Source: Amycolatopsis tucumanensis (GTDB lineage: Bacteria > Actinomycetota > Actinomycetes > Mycobacteriales > Pseudonocardiaceae). From it: 64,000 nt of DNA. The notes below the pieces were generated by a model. The model was given only the letters and a program-made list of their open reading frames with translations, was not told where the DNA came from and did no database searches. The stretch spans positions 72,879-136,878 of the forward strand of contig NZ_JAKGSD010000011.1 in the NCBI RefSeq assembly GCF_021654135.1, given 5' to 3'. Below, one piece after another: positions 34,794-43,903 of this stretch (positions are counted from its first letter, which is position 1; each line of letters starts with the position of its first letter). The translations under genes were made by a program, and so were the position numbers.

Positions 34794-37031
34794 TCAGGCC
34801 CGGTTCTTCGCGTAGGACTCCAGCGCGGCCAGCTGCGCCGGGTCCAGGGAGGGCCGCACCGCCTTGCGCGCCGTCTCCAGGTGCGCCGCCGTGACCTCGG
34901 CGGCCTCCAGCGACTCGCGCATCGCGGTGAGCGCGGCCTCCCTGATCAGCGCCGCGCAGTCCGCCGCCGAGTAGCCGTCCAGGCTCGCCGCCACCTCGTC
35001 CAGGTCCACATCGGACGCGAGCGGGGTGTGCCGGGCGGTGGCGCGGAGGATGTCGGCCCGCGCCTGCGCGTCCGGCGGCGGCACGTACACCAGCCGCTCC
35101 AGCCGCCCGGGGCGCAGCAGGGCCGGGTCGACCAGCTCGGGCCGGTTGGTCGCGCCGAGCACGACCACGTCCCGCATCGGCTCGACCCCGTCCAGCTCGG
35201 TGAGCAGCGCGGCGACCACCCGGTCGGACACCCCGGAGTCACCGGACTGGCCGCGGCGCGGCGCGAGCGCGTCGATCTCGTCCAGGAACACCAGTGACGG
35301 CGAGGCGTCGGCGGCCTTGCGGAACAGCTCCCGCACGGCCCGCTCCGACTCGCCGACCCACTTGTCCAGCAGTTCGGCGCCCTTGACCACGAACACGTTC
35401 AGCGCGCCGCTGCCCGCCAGCGCCCGCACCAGGAACGTCTTGCCGCCACCGGGCGGCCCGTACAGCAGCACCCCGCGCGGCGGCGCGATCCCCAGCCGCG
35501 CGAACGAGTCCGGGTACCGCAGCGGCCACAGGACCGCCTCCGTCAGCGACTGCTTGACGTCGGTCATGTCGCCGACGTCGTCCAGCGTCAGCCCGCCGGT
35601 CGCCAGGCTGTCCGAAGTGGACATCGAGATCGGGCGCACCGACTGCAGGGCGTCCAGCAGGTCCTGCTGCGAGATGCGCGGCTCCTCGACGTCCCGCTGC
35701 CGCAGCGCGGCCCGCACCGCGGCGTCCCGGCGCAGCGCCAGCAGGTCCGCGGTCACGAAACCCGGTGTCCGGTCGGCAATGCCGCCGAGGTCCACAGTGG
35801 ATTCCAGCGGCACGTCGCGCAGCAGCACGCGCAGCAGCTCGGTGCGGATCCGGGCGTCCGGCTGCGGGATGGCCAACTCGCGGTCGAGCAGGTCGGCCGC
35901 GCGCAACCGCGGGTCACAGGCCTCCGGGCGAGCGGTGGTGGCGACCACCGCGAGGTCCGGGCGCGTCAGCGCGCCACGCAGCTCGTCGAGCACCACGGTC
36001 GCGACGGGCGGCGGCTGCGTCGCCGGCAGCAGCGTGTCGATGTCGGTGATCAGCAGCACCGCCGGACCGCCCGCGGCGGCCTGGTCGATCGCCTCCCGCA
36101 GCCGGGTGGCGATCGCGTTCGGCTCCAGCACGGCGATCGACGGCGCGGCCAGCGTGACCAGGCGCAGGTCCTCGGCCGCGGCGACCGACCGGACGAGCGT
36201 CGTCTTGCCCACGCCCTCCGCGCCGGACAGCAGCACCCCCAACCGGGCCGAGGTGCCGAGCCTGGCCAGCAGGTCGGGGCGGCGGAACGTCAGGTCGACC
36301 CACTCGGCCAGCGTGCGGGCCTGGTCCTGCGCGCCGCACAGGTCGCTGACCGGCGGGGCGGGCTCCTCCGGTTCGGCGATCACCTCGGGTTCCACGCGCG
36401 GGGCCACCGTCGCCGGTGCGCTCGACCGTGCGCTCGACTGGACGCTCGACTCGGCGCTCGACTGGGCGCCGTCCCGCCAGCTGACCACGGTGGACGGGCA
36501 GATCACGACCGGTCCGCCGGGTTCGGTCGCCGTGACCGTGAGCAGTTCGGTGGTCCAGCCGGCGCCGATCGCGCGGGACAGCTGGCCGCGCACGGTCGTC
36601 ACGTCCGAGCCCGGAGCCGGGGCGAGGTCCTGCGGGAGGAGCGACACCGCGTCGCCGACCGTGAGGACCTTCCCGGTGAGCGCGAGCCGGAGCGTGTTCG
36701 GCGACACCGACGCGCTGGCCAGCCGCGACCCGGCGACGGTGACCGAGCGGGCCTGCGTGACGTCCGCGGGCGCGACCACGACCTCCGAGCCCTCGGTGAC
36801 GCCGAGGTTGGACAGGGTGACGTCGTCGGCGAAGACGAACCCGGGCGTCCCGGACGCGTCGCCGGGCGCGGCGAGCGCGGCGCTCACCCGGGCGCCGGTG
36901 AGGTGCACGGCGTCCCAGGCGCGCAGGCCGAGCGCGTCGAGGACCTCCGGATGCAGGCGGACGATGCCGCGCCGGGTGTCGAGTGCGGACGGCGTGTGCC
37001 GGATGGTCAACGTGATCTGGGGCGCGCTCAC
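34794..37031 (-). CDS. Cdc48/p97-like AAA+ ATPase
   Basis: A 745-aa protein: N-terminal double-psi-barrel/Cdc48-N-like region (1-200), a linker rich in Ser/Ala/Glu, D1 AAA domain (Walker A GAEGVGKT about 270-277) and D2 AAA domain (Walker A GPPGGGKT about 524-531, Walker B LVFLDEID, sensor ATNRPE, arginine-finger region LLRPGRLER). D1 has LLITDID where an active Walker B would have D-E, and its second region lacks clear arginine fingers, so D1 may bind but not hydrolyse ATP. Actinobacterial relatives (e.g. mycobacterial) form hexamers and may unfold proteins. Function here unproven. Confidence 0.9.
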   Translation of the reverse strand: MSAPQITLTIRHTPSALDTRRGIVRLHPEVLDALGLRAWDAVHLTGARVSAALAAPGDASGTPGFVFADDVTLSNLGVTEGSEVVVAPADVTQARSVTVAGSRLASASVSPNTLRLALTGKVLTVGDAVSLLPQDLAPAPGSDVTTVRGQLSRAIGAGWTTELLTVTATEPGGPVVICPSTVVSWRDGAQSSAESSVQSSARSSAPATVAPRVEPEVIAEPEEPAPPVSDLCGAQDQARTLAEWVDLTFRRPDLLARLGTSARLGVLLSGAEGVGKTTLVRSVAAAEDLRLVTLAAPSIAVLEPNAIATRLREAIDQAAAGGPAVLLITDIDTLLPATQPPPVATVVLDELRGALTRPDLAVVATTARPEACDPRLRAADLLDRELAIPQPDARIRTELLRVLLRDVPLESTVDLGGIADRTPGFVTADLLALRRDAAVRAALRQRDVEEPRISQQDLLDALQSVRPISMSTSDSLATGGLTLDDVGDMTDVKQSLTEAVLWPLRYPDSFARLGIAPPRGVLLYGPPGGGKTFLVRALAGSGALNVFVVKGAELLDKWVGESERAVRELFRKAADASPSLVFLDEIDALAPRRGQSGDSGVSDRVVAALLTELDGVEPMRDVVVLGATNRPELVDPALLRPGRLERLVYVPPPDAQARADILRATARHTPLASDVDLDEVAASLDGYSAADCAALIREAALTAMRESLEAAEVTAAHLETARKAVRPSLDPAQLAALESYAKNRA

Positions 37032-37035
37032 GCCC

Positions 37036-37629
37036 TCACTCTAGGGCGAGCGCGGCCGGAAGGGTGCCGAACGCGCGGTTGACGAGGACCGGCAGCAGGT
37101 CCCGCTCGCCGGACGGGCTCCACTCGGCGAGCGCGCAGTTCCACGTCCCGACCACGACCTCGACCAGCAGCCGCAACTCGAGATCGGGGCCGCCGCCGAG
37201 GACGCGGACGATCTCGGACTTGACCTCCGCGCAGTACCGCAGCGAGTGCGCGTGCAGCGCGGCGCAACCCTCGGTCAGCCGGACCGTCGGCAGGAACTGC
37301 CGGTACCAGTGGTCGTCCAGCCTGGCGAGGGTCGTCAGCAGGGCGTCCTTCAGCACGCCGAGCAGCGGTCCGGACGGCGGCCGCTCCGTGAGCACAGCGA
37401 GGTAGGTCTCCCACAGCTGCTTGATCGCGGTGAGCGCGACGTCCTCTTTGGACGAAAAGTTGCGGAAGAAGGTCCGCTTGGAGACCTCGACCGCGTCGAC
37501 CAGCTCGTCGAGCGTGGTCGCGTCGAAGCCGCGCTCGGTGAACATGGCGACGGCGGTCTCGGCCAGCGCCTGGCGCGTGCGCAGCTTCTTGCGTTCCCGC
37601 AGCGGGAGCGACTGCTCGGTCGTGGTCAT
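37036..37629 (-). CDS. TetR family regulator
   Basis: A 197-aa TetR protein with an Arg/Lys-rich start (LPLRERKKLRTRQALAETAV) and ATTLDELVDAVEVSKRTFFRNFSSKEDV as DNA-binding domain; C-terminal domain of the MftR/AcrR-like type. ATG 37629. Divergent from the MDR dehydrogenase gene with a palindromic operator between. Its 3' end lies 4 bp from the Cdc48-like start (37031), so read-through into that gene is possible. Confidence 0.9.
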   Translation of the reverse strand: MTTTEQSLPLRERKKLRTRQALAETAVAMFTERGFDATTLDELVDAVEVSKRTFFRNFSSKEDVALTAIKQLWETYLAVLTERPPSGPLLGVLKDALLTTLARLDDHWYRQFLPTVRLTEGCAALHAHSLRYCAEVKSEIVRVLGGGPDLELRLLVEVVVGTWNCALAEWSPSGERDLLPVLVNRAFGTLPAALALE

Positions 37630-37663
37630 CGCGATCAGTCTAGTTGATGCGCCTTGATGGCAA

Positions 37664-37680
37664 GTGCCACTCAGTGGCAC
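37664..37680. promoter_or_regulatory. TetR operator
   Basis: Perfect palindrome GTGCCACT-C-AGTGGCAC between the divergent tetR (37629) and dehydrogenase (37714) genes. AGTGGCAC/GTGCCACT half sites are typical of this TetR class. Confidence 0.85.
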
Positions 37681-37713
37681 CATGGGCGCAAGATCGCTTT
37701 GGGAGGAGAGAAC

Positions 37714-38649
37714 ATGCGTGCGCTCGTCGTCGACCGATCCGCGGAATCCCGGCTGGTGCTGGCCGAAGCGCCCGATCCGGTGCCCGCGCCGGACGAGGCC
37801 CTGGTGCGGGTCGAGGCCGTCTCGCTCAACTACGGCGAGGCCTTCATGGTGGACACCGCCCAGCTGCCCGAAGGGAGCGTGCCGGGCTGGGACGCGACGG
37901 GCGTGGTGGTGCGGGCCGCCGCCGATGGCTCGGGACCGGCCGCCGGAACGCGTGTGATCACGCTCGGCATGACCGGCGCCTGGGCCGAATTGCGAGCCGT
38001 GCGGACCACCGCGATCGGCACCGTGCCGGAGGGGGCGGACGGGGGCGCGATCAGCACGATCCCGGTGGCCGGGCTGACCGCGCTGCACGTGCTGCGGCGG
38101 TTCGGGCAGACCCTGGGCAAGCGGATCATGATCACCGGGGCGTCCGGCGGCGTCGGCCGGTTCGCGGTGCAGCTCGCGGCTCGGGCGGGCGCCGAGGTCG
38201 TCGCGGTCAGCGCGGACCCGGCTCAGGTGAGCGTGCTCGAAGCGCTCGGGGCGCACGAGGTGATCAAGCACCCGGCCGAGGTGAGCCGGCCCGTCCACGG
38301 CGTGCTCGACAACGTGGAGGGCGAGCAGATGGTGGCCGCGTTCACGGCGTTGCGCGCCGGCGGCCGGCTGGTCAGCGTCGGGCATTCGGCGGGGGAGGAC
38401 GTCGTGTTCCCGGTCGGCGCGTTCGTGCCCACCGACGGCCGCCACGACCGGTCGATCAGCACGTTCTTCCTGCTCGCCGACCCGCGGACCGACTTCACCG
38501 AGGACCTCACCTGGCTCGCCGCCGAGGTGGCCGGGGGCCGCCTCGACGCCGGGATCACCTGGCGCGGCGACTGGTCCCGGCATGCCGAGGCGACCGCGGC
38601 GCTCCTCGGCCGGCGGCTGCGCGGCAAGGCTGTCCTGGAACTCAGCTGA
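37714..38649 (+). CDS. MDR family NAD(P)-dependent dehydrogenase (quinone oxidoreductase-like)
   Basis: A 311-aa zinc-independent medium-chain dehydrogenase. N-terminal GroES-like part ([31 protein letters not shown]) and Rossmann domain with [24 protein letters not shown]. No zinc-binding Cys cluster is seen. Likely reduces quinones or enones with NADPH. ATG 37714 has GGGAGGAGAG upstream. Under the divergent TetR. Overlaps the convergent nitroreductase gene by 8 bp. Confidence 0.88.
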   Translation: MRALVVDRSAESRLVLAEAPDPVPAPDEALVRVEAVSLNYGEAFMVDTAQLPEGSVPGWDATGVVVRAAADGSGPAAGTRVITLGMTGAWAELRAVRTTAIGTVPEGADGGAISTIPVAGLTALHVLRRFGQTLGKRIMITGASGGVGRFAVQLAARAGAEVVAVSADPAQVSVLEALGAHEVIKHPAEVSRPVHGVLDNVEGEQMVAAFTALRAGGRLVSVGHSAGEDVVFPVGAFVPTDGRHDRSISTFFLLADPRTDFTEDLTWLAAEVAGGRLDAGITWRGDWSRHAEATAALLGRRLRGKAVLELS

Positions 38650-39235
38650 CGCGGGCGCCCCACCGGTCGAGGTAGGTGATCTCCTCGACCGGTGGCCGCG
38701 CGGCGGGCTGGAAGTCCTTCTGCGTCGTGTAGGCGACCGGCAGCAACGCGACCTGGGTGAAGCCCTCGGAGATGCCGAGGAGGCGCGCGACCTCCTCCTC
38801 GTGGCCGAACAGGTGGTAGCCGGTGATCGTGCTGCCGAGGCCGCGGGCGCGCCAGCGCGAGCTGGAAGCTCCAGATCGCCGGGTAGACCGGTCAGCTCCG
38901 TCCGGCCGCCCGGCCAGGCAGGCGAACGCGAGCGCCGGGACGCGGTGGATGTTGCCCAGCAGGAACTTCGCCGAGGCGAGCGAGCGCGGCGCGACCAGGT
39001 GGCCGTACTGGCGCTGGGCGGCTTCACCCACTTCGCGGACCGGTCCGGCGACGCGGGCCTTCAGCTCCGGGTCGCGGACCACGAGCCAGCGGATCGCGTC
39101 CAGCTGGTTGCCCGCGATCGGCGCCTGCATCGCGACGCGCAGGCCTTCGGTGATCACCTCCTGCTCCACCGGCCGGTCCAGGTCCAGCTTCCGCCGCACC
39201 AAGCGGGTGGTGGTAAGCAGCTCGTCCGCGTCCAT
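38642..39235 (-). CDS. Nitroreductase family protein with compensated frameshift
   Basis: A 197-aa FMN-dependent nitroreductase-like protein: [70 protein letters not shown]. Between residues about 116 and 129 the open frame gives [12 protein letters not shown], which is alien to the family. The frame one base earlier encodes [11 protein letters not shown], exactly the expected family segment before RARGLG (38853-38885). So two opposite single-base shifts flank about 11 codons. Either a sequencing error pair or a real mutation that replaces part of the FMN/substrate wall. Function in doubt if real. Confidence 0.75.
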   Translation of the reverse strand: MDADELLTTTRLVRRKLDLDRPVEQEVITEGLRVAMQAPIAGNQLDAIRWLVVRDPELKARVAGPVREVGEAAQRQYGHLVAPRSLASAKFLLGNIHRVPALAFACLAGRPDGADRSTRRSGASSSRWRARGLGSTITGYHLFGHEEEVARLLGISEGFTQVALLPVAYTTQKDFQPAARPPVEEITYLDRWGARVS

Positions 39236-39237
39236 CT

Positions 39238-39483
39238 GCGCACAAGCAGGACCTGCTGGACGGCATCGCGGCGCGGGTCTTCGAGCAGGTCGAGCGGCTG
39301 CGCGCGCTCGGCCTGAACGCGTTCGAGACGCTCAACCGCCACCCGGCCGTCGAGTGGTGCCGCCGCACCGTCACGCCGCAGCGGCACCCGAACGTGCACC
39401 GCGTGATGCCCGCGCTGGCCGGCATCGACGGCGTGCAGGACTTCCGCTACCAGCTCGACGTGTTCGTCCGGGGCCTGCGCTAG
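39238..39483 (+). pseudogene. C-terminal remnant of an unidentified gene
   Basis: About 81 open codons ending in a proper TAG (39481-39483) that overlaps the convergent pssA stop (CTAG). The peptide (AHKQDLLDGIAARVFEQVER, then LNAFETLNRHPAVEWCRRTV and DFRYQLDVFVRGLR) looks like normal protein with normal codon use, but no start codon lies upstream in frame before it runs into the nitroreductase gene. It seems the 3' end of a larger gene whose 5' part was lost when the nitroreductase segment was joined here. Family not recognised. Confidence 0.65.
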
Positions 39484-40433
39484 CGGTTGCGCTGGCGCAG
39501 GCCGATGCGGCGCCAGCTGCGGCGGCGGGAGCGGTCCTGGCTCTCCGCGGCCGGGTACGTGCGCACCCCGCGCACCACGTGGTCCGGCGTCCGGCGGACG
39601 CCGAGCCGCTGGTTGCCCGCCACGCGGATCCGCGGCCGCCGCAGGCGCAGGCGGCTCGTGCTGCGCCGGATCGCCCGGCGCTCGCGCAGCGGCACGCCCC
39701 ACGCCTCGGGGTGGTTGGCCAGCCACTGGTAGCGCCGCACCGCGTACGGGATGTGCGCCAGGTACAGCAGCAGCGCGACGGCCAGCGCGATCAGCGGGTA
39801 CTGGATGATCGCCGCCGCCGCGAGGCCGACCCCGACCAGCAGCGGCGCGGCGGCCTTCGCGGGCACCTTGACCGACTTCAGCGACAGCGTCGGCAGCCTG
39901 CTGATCAGCAGCAGCGCGATCGCCACCGTCCACACGTAGACGACCGGCGCCGACGACCACCAGCCCTCGCCGAACTCCAGCGTCAGGATCACCGGCATCA
40001 GCGCGCACAGGCCACCCGCGGGCGCGGGCACGCCGACGAAGAACTCCTTCGCGTACGGCGGCTTCTCCACGTCCAGGAGCGTGTTGAAGCGCGCCAGCCG
40101 CAGCACGATGCACACGGCGAAGGTCAGCGACACGATCCAGCCGATGCCGGAGGTGTCACCGAACCAGATGTAGAGCACGAGCGCCGGGGAGACACCGAAG
40201 GAGATCGCGTCGGACAGCGAGTCCAGCTCGGCGCCCATCTTCGACGTCGCGTCGAGCAGCCGGGCGATGCGGCCGTCCAGGCTGTCCAGGACGGCCGCGA
40301 CGCCGATCGCGCCGATCGCCAGCACGAACTGCCGGTTGAGCGCGAACTGCGCGGCGGACAGGCCCGCGCACAGCGCGAGGACCGTGATCGCGTTGGGCAG
40401 CAGCCGCACCGACGGAGTCATCACCCGGACCAT
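39480..40433 (-). CDS. pssA: CDP-diacylglycerol--serine O-phosphatidyltransferase
   Basis: A 317-aa membrane enzyme making phosphatidylserine. The CDP-alcohol phosphotransferase signature DSLDGRIARLL...GAELDSLSD (about 50-75) is complete, with six to eight hydrophobic helices (LLPNAITVLALCAGLSAAQF onward). The last about 55 residues form an Arg-rich cytosolic tail (RRAIRRSTSRLRLRRPRIRV and beyond), longer than usual for PssA. ATG 40433 is 2 bp after the psd stop: one operon. Confidence 0.93.
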   Translation of the reverse strand: MVRVMTPSVRLLPNAITVLALCAGLSAAQFALNRQFVLAIGAIGVAAVLDSLDGRIARLLDATSKMGAELDSLSDAISFGVSPALVLYIWFGDTSGIGWIVSLTFAVCIVLRLARFNTLLDVEKPPYAKEFFVGVPAPAGGLCALMPVILTLEFGEGWWSSAPVVYVWTVAIALLLISRLPTLSLKSVKVPAKAAAPLLVGVGLAAAAIIQYPLIALAVALLLYLAHIPYAVRRYQWLANHPEAWGVPLRERRAIRRSTSRLRLRRPRIRVAGNQRLGVRRTPDHVVRGVRTYPAAESQDRSRRRSWRRIGLRQRNR

Positions 40434-40435
40434 GA

Positions 40436-41155
40436 TCAGGCTCCTCGCTCCGGCAGCGCAGCCAGGGGCGTCTCGCCGCCGATCGTCCGCTGGCCCTTGC
40501 GCACCAGCACCTCGCTGCCCGGCGGCAGGTAGATGTCCACCCGCGAGCCGAACCGGATCAGGCCGTAGGTGTCCCCGGCCTGGACCTTCTCGCCGTCGGC
40601 GACCTGGCACAGGATGCGGCGCGCGACCAGCCCGGCGATCTGCACGACCACCAGCTCGTGCCCGGCCTCGGTGCGCAGCAGCACCGAGTTGCGCTCGTTG
40701 TCGTCGCTGGCCTTGTCCAGGTCGGCGGAGAGGAACTTGCCCGGGCGGTAGGCGACGCGCTCGACCACCCCGGTGGCCGGCACGCGCTGCACGTGCACGT
40801 CGAAGACCGAGAGGAAGACGCTGACCCGCATCCGCGGTTCGGCGGGCAGCCCCAGCTCCGCGGGCGGGGTGGCCTCCTCGATCAGCGAGACGATGCCGTC
40901 CGCCGCGGCGAGGACGAGGTCGTCCCGCTCCGGCGGCACGCGCTTCGGCTCGCGGAAGAACGCGGCGGTCGCCAGGGTCGCCAGCGCGCCGACGGCGCCC
41001 AGCGGCTTCCAGGCCCGCCGCAGCAGCAGCGTGGCCGCGACCCCGCCGGCGACGAACGGCCGCCCGGCGGGGTGCATGGGTGGCAAGGTCTCGCGCGCGA
41101 GGTTCAGGGCATGGGTGATCGGATTGCTCGCCTTGTCCGGCGCAGTGCTGCTCAT
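40436..41155 (-). CDS. psd: Phosphatidylserine decarboxylase
   Basis: A 239-aa proenzyme of the short PSD-A type. YGLIRFGSRVDIYLPPG contains the processing site in FGS, where Ser becomes the pyruvoyl group. An N-terminal hydrophobic segment (PFVAGGVAATLLLRRAW, then AVGALATLATAAFFREPKR) anchors it to the membrane, and FLSVFDVHVQRVPATG is a family block. ATG 41155. Works with PssA to make phosphatidylethanolamine. Confidence 0.93.
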   Translation of the reverse strand: MSSTAPDKASNPITHALNLARETLPPMHPAGRPFVAGGVAATLLLRRAWKPLGAVGALATLATAAFFREPKRVPPERDDLVLAAADGIVSLIEEATPPAELGLPAEPRMRVSVFLSVFDVHVQRVPATGVVERVAYRPGKFLSADLDKASDDNERNSVLLRTEAGHELVVVQIAGLVARRILCQVADGEKVQAGDTYGLIRFGSRVDIYLPPGSEVLVRKGQRTIGGETPLAALPERGA

Positions 41156-41370
41156 CGAAGCGGTGTCCCGATTGGTTCGTGTCCAAGGTGTGACCGGTCC
41201 GTGACGCCAGGCCAGGCGTGCCGATTCGCCGATCCGGGTATCCACGCTACCGCCAGGTCTGCGTGGCCCGTTCCGCATCCCGCCGAACGGGCCCCCGAGC
41301 GGGGCGGGTGTTGCTGACAATTCGTGGCGACGGCCGATGCAGACCGTAGTAACAGCAGAGAGGAACCGTC

Positions 41371-41580
41371 ATGTCGGCCCCGGAGCGCATCCGTGAAGAG
41401 CGCCTTTCCGAGCTGTTCCAGGCATGGCGTGCGGACATCGACAGTGTTCCGCTACCCCGGCTGGTGTCCACCGAAACCGCGGTCGCGCTGGTGCGCTGCG
41501 CGCGAGCTCTCGATTCGTCGCGCCGGGCCGCTGAACCCCCCGACGGCCCAGCGGCCCGGCGTGACGGGCTGGTGCCGTAG
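41371..41580 (+). CDS. Small hypothetical protein
   Basis: A 69-aa protein: SAPERIREERLSELFQAWRA, then VPLPRLVSTETAVALVRCAR, then a Pro/Arg-rich tail. ATG 41371 has an AGAGAGGAA ribosome site. Amphipathic helices in the first half; no known family recalled. Codon use and the ribosome site make it a credible gene, divergent from psd. Confidence 0.6.
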   Translation: MSAPERIREERLSELFQAWRADIDSVPLPRLVSTETAVALVRCARALDSSRRAAEPPDGPAARRDGLVP

Positions 41581-41643
41581 GGGGTGAATCTTAGCCTCCG
41601 CAAGCGAATCAGTAACCAGTCGTAGGTCAACTGTTACAAGAAG

Positions 41644-42876
41644 TCACACTGAGGTACCAGTCGGCAGGAGCAGCACGTCCACCTCGCTGCCCTCCGGCGC
41701 GTCGACCACGTCCTCCGGCAGCTCGATCAGGCAGTTGGCCTGCGCGAACGCGGCGAGCAGGTGCGAGCCGGGGCCACCGCGCGGGCCGACCTCGCCGGTC
41801 ACCTCGCCGTCGTGGTGCGAGTAGAACCCGCGGCGGAACTGCCGCCGCCCGGCGGGCGAGCGCAGGGACTCGGTGAGCCGCGCCCGCACCCGCAGCCGGT
41901 CCACCTGACGGTGGCCGAGCGCGGTCAGGATCGCGGGCCGCAGGAACACCTCGAACGACACCAGCACGCTCACCGGGTTGCCGGGCAGGGTCACCACGGG
42001 CACCCCGTGCCACCGGCCGTTGCCCTGCGGGCCGCCCGGCTGCATGGCCACCTTGACGAACTCGACGCCCGCGCCGGTCAGCGAGTCCTTCACCACCTCG
42101 TAGGCGCCCGCGCTGACCCCGCCGGAAGTCACCACCAGGTCGGTGTCCGCCAGCCGCGGCTCGATGGCCGACCGGAACTCGCCGACGTCGTCGACCACGC
42201 TGCGCACCACCTCGACCCGGCAGCCCAGCGCGCGGATCGCGGCGGCCAGCATGATGCTGTTCGACTCGTAGATCTGCCCGTGCCGCAGCTCCTGGGGCGG
42301 GGTCACCAGCTCCGAGCCGGTCGACACCACGAGCACCCGCAGCGGCGCGTGCACGGTCAGCCGGTCCAGGCCGACCGCGGCGGCCAGCCCGAGCTGCGCC
42401 GGCCCGAGGACGGTGCCGGCGTGCAGCGCGACCGTGCCCGCGGTGACGTCCTCGCCGGTGCGGCGCAGGTGCGTGCCGACCGCGGCCGGTTCCCGGATGG
42501 ACACCTTCTCGGTGCCGCCGTCGGTGTCCTCGACCTTCACCACGGCGTCCGCGCCCGGCGGCATCGGCGCGCCGGTCATGATGCGGTGCGCGGTGCCCGG
42601 CAGCAGCGGCGGCACGTCGGTGCGCCCGGCCGGGATGTCCTCGGCGACCGGCAGTTCGACCGGGGTCGCGGCGGTGGCGGAGGCGACGTCGACCGCGCGC
42701 ACCGCGTAGCCGTCCATGGCCGAGTTGTCGAACGGCGGCAGCGAGACGCCCGCGGGGACGTCCTCGGCCAGCACCAGCCCGGGGCACTCGGCCAGCGGGA
42801 GCGCGGTCGCCGCGGCGGTGCCGAGCAACTCGGTGACGGCGGCGCGGTAGGTGTCGACGGAAATCACGCGGACCAT
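41644..42876 (-). CDS. moeA: Molybdopterin molybdenumtransferase (MoeA/gephyrin-like)
   Basis: A 410-aa enzyme inserting molybdate into molybdopterin-AMP. Blocks seen: LPPFDNSAMDGYAV, AHRIMTGAPMPPGADAVV (domain II/III), STGSELVTPPQELRHGQIYESNS, VVTSGGVSAGAYEVVKDSL, MQPGGPQGNG and TLPGNPVSVLVSFEVF. ATG 42876. The cofactor could serve the xanthine-dehydrogenase-type protein encoded at 47862-50216. Divergent from the AIM24 gene. Confidence 0.95.
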   Translation of the reverse strand: MVRVISVDTYRAAVTELLGTAAATALPLAECPGLVLAEDVPAGVSLPPFDNSAMDGYAVRAVDVASATAATPVELPVAEDIPAGRTDVPPLLPGTAHRIMTGAPMPPGADAVVKVEDTDGGTEKVSIREPAAVGTHLRRTGEDVTAGTVALHAGTVLGPAQLGLAAAVGLDRLTVHAPLRVLVVSTGSELVTPPQELRHGQIYESNSIMLAAAIRALGCRVEVVRSVVDDVGEFRSAIEPRLADTDLVVTSGGVSAGAYEVVKDSLTGAGVEFVKVAMQPGGPQGNGRWHGVPVVTLPGNPVSVLVSFEVFLRPAILTALGHRQVDRLRVRARLTESLRSPAGRRQFRRGFYSHHDGEVTGEVGPRGGPGSHLLAAFAQANCLIELPEDVVDAPEGSEVDVLLLPTGTSV

Positions 42877-42936
42877 CCTGCCTCGCCGGGGTGGCCGTGC
42901 AACACTTCCCCCGCTCGTTGATCTGGAGGGGGAGGC

Positions 42937-43524
42937 ATGCAGGTCCGCACCCGGCACACGCCCGCGTTCGGCGTCGCCCGAGTGATCCTGGGGCCCGGCG
43001 AGGCCGTGCAGGCGCGGGGCGAGTCGATGTTCGCGAGCAGCTTCGGCCTCACCGAGGTGGCCGGCGGGCGCAAGGCGCCGTCGGTGTTCACCGCGCCCAA
43101 GGAAGGCGGCTGGCTCGACCTCGCGCCCGCCGGCGCCGGCGATGTCTACCCACTGGAGTTCGACGGCCGCACCGGCTGGTGCATTGCGCGGCACGCCGTG
43201 CTCGCGCGCCCGGCGTCGGTGCGGGCCGACTCCTGGCCGGGTCTGCAGGCGATGTTCGGCGCTGAGCACGGGTTCCTGGAGCACTACAGCGGAACGGGCC
43301 CGCTCGTGCTCGCGTGCGCCGGGCCGGTGGATCAGTTCCAGCTCGCGGCGGGCGAGCTGATCTCGGTGCGGCCGGGGCACCTGCTGGCCTACCCGGACAG
43401 CGTCCAGTGCCGCCTGCGGGCGTTGGACCCTTCGGGCCAACAGTCGATCCGGACGGGCGAAGGACTCATGATCGACTTCGCGGGGCCGGGCACGCTTTTG
43501 GTGCAAGCGCGTAAATCTCGCTGA
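42937..43524 (+). CDS. AIM24 family protein
   Basis: A 195-aa protein of the AIM24/TIGR00266-like double beta-helix family: MQVRTRHTPAFGVARVILGPGEAVQARGE at the start, AGELISVRPGHLLAYPDSVQC later, ending AGPGTLLVQAR. Cytosolic; function unknown though family members are linked to envelope or mitochondrial organisation. ATG 42937 has GGAGGGGGAGG directly upstream. Confidence 0.85.
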   Translation: MQVRTRHTPAFGVARVILGPGEAVQARGESMFASSFGLTEVAGGRKAPSVFTAPKEGGWLDLAPAGAGDVYPLEFDGRTGWCIARHAVLARPASVRADSWPGLQAMFGAEHGFLEHYSGTGPLVLACAGPVDQFQLAAGELISVRPGHLLAYPDSVQCRLRALDPSGQQSIRTGEGLMIDFAGPGTLLVQARKSR

Positions 43525-43530
43525 ATCTTA

Positions 43531-43594
43531 TTGATCCTTCGCGTTTCTCCGGTACCGTGACTTCCACTTCGGGAGCCGGGCGGGCACGGCTCCC
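43531..43594 (+). promoter_or_regulatory. cspA promoter and 5' UTR hairpin
   Basis: TTGATC (43531-43536), 16-bp spacer, TACCGT (43553-43558) form a good housekeeping promoter. The leader of about 55 nt contains GGGAGCCG/CGGCTCCC (43571-43578, 43587-43594). This hairpin may make the cold-shock mRNA temperature-sensitive or may be the terminator of the upstream gene. Confidence 0.6.
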
Positions 43595-43618
43595 GGTGGT
43601 TTTCGCAAGGAGGAAACC

Positions 43619-43825
43619 GTGGCTGTTGGCACGGTCAAGTGGTTCAATTCCGAAAAAGGCTACGGGTTCATCGCGTCCCCCGAGGGACCTGATGTGTTCG
43701 TGCATTACTCGGCCATCCAGTCGGACGGATTCCGCACTCTGGACGAGGGCGATCAAGTCGAGTTCCAGATCGAGGCGGGCCGGGACGGCCGGACACAGGC
43801 AGCGGACGTCCGCAAGGTGTCCTAG
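43619..43825 (+). CDS. cspA: Cold-shock protein
   Basis: A 68-aa OB-fold RNA/DNA-binding chaperone. RNP1 KGYGFI and RNP2 VFVHY are intact, start [21 protein letters not shown] 43619 has a perfect AAGGAGG upstream. Binds single-stranded RNA and melts secondary structure during cold or growth change. Confidence 0.96.
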   Translation: MAVGTVKWFNSEKGYGFIASPEGPDVFVHYSAIQSDGFRTLDEGDQVEFQIEAGRDGRTQAADVRKVS

Positions 43826-43840
43826 GGGCCGGCCGCTTCC

Positions 43841-43877
43841 CCGCCACCACCCTCAACGGAGACGCTTCGCGTCGCTG
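43841..43877 (+). promoter_or_regulatory. 37-bp conserved upstream element, copy B
   Basis: Same element as 13801-13837 (34 of 37 identical, opposite strand), here 26 bp before the chosen kinase start. Core CCCTCAACGGAGACGCTTCG with a GACGC/GCGTC inverted repeat. A -10-like TAGGCT (43891-43896) lies 8 bp before GTG 43904; distance from the element to the -10 is 12 bp more than at copy A, about one helical turn. Confidence 0.6.
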
Positions 43878-43903
43878 TGGAAGCCGGCAGTAGGCTGCCC
43901 CGT

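Noticed and set aside
38823..40532. 569-codon plus-strand frame over the nitroreductase and pssA
   Set aside because: Shadow; pssA motif and frame on the minus strand are clear. Only 39238-39483 in another plus frame looks coding.
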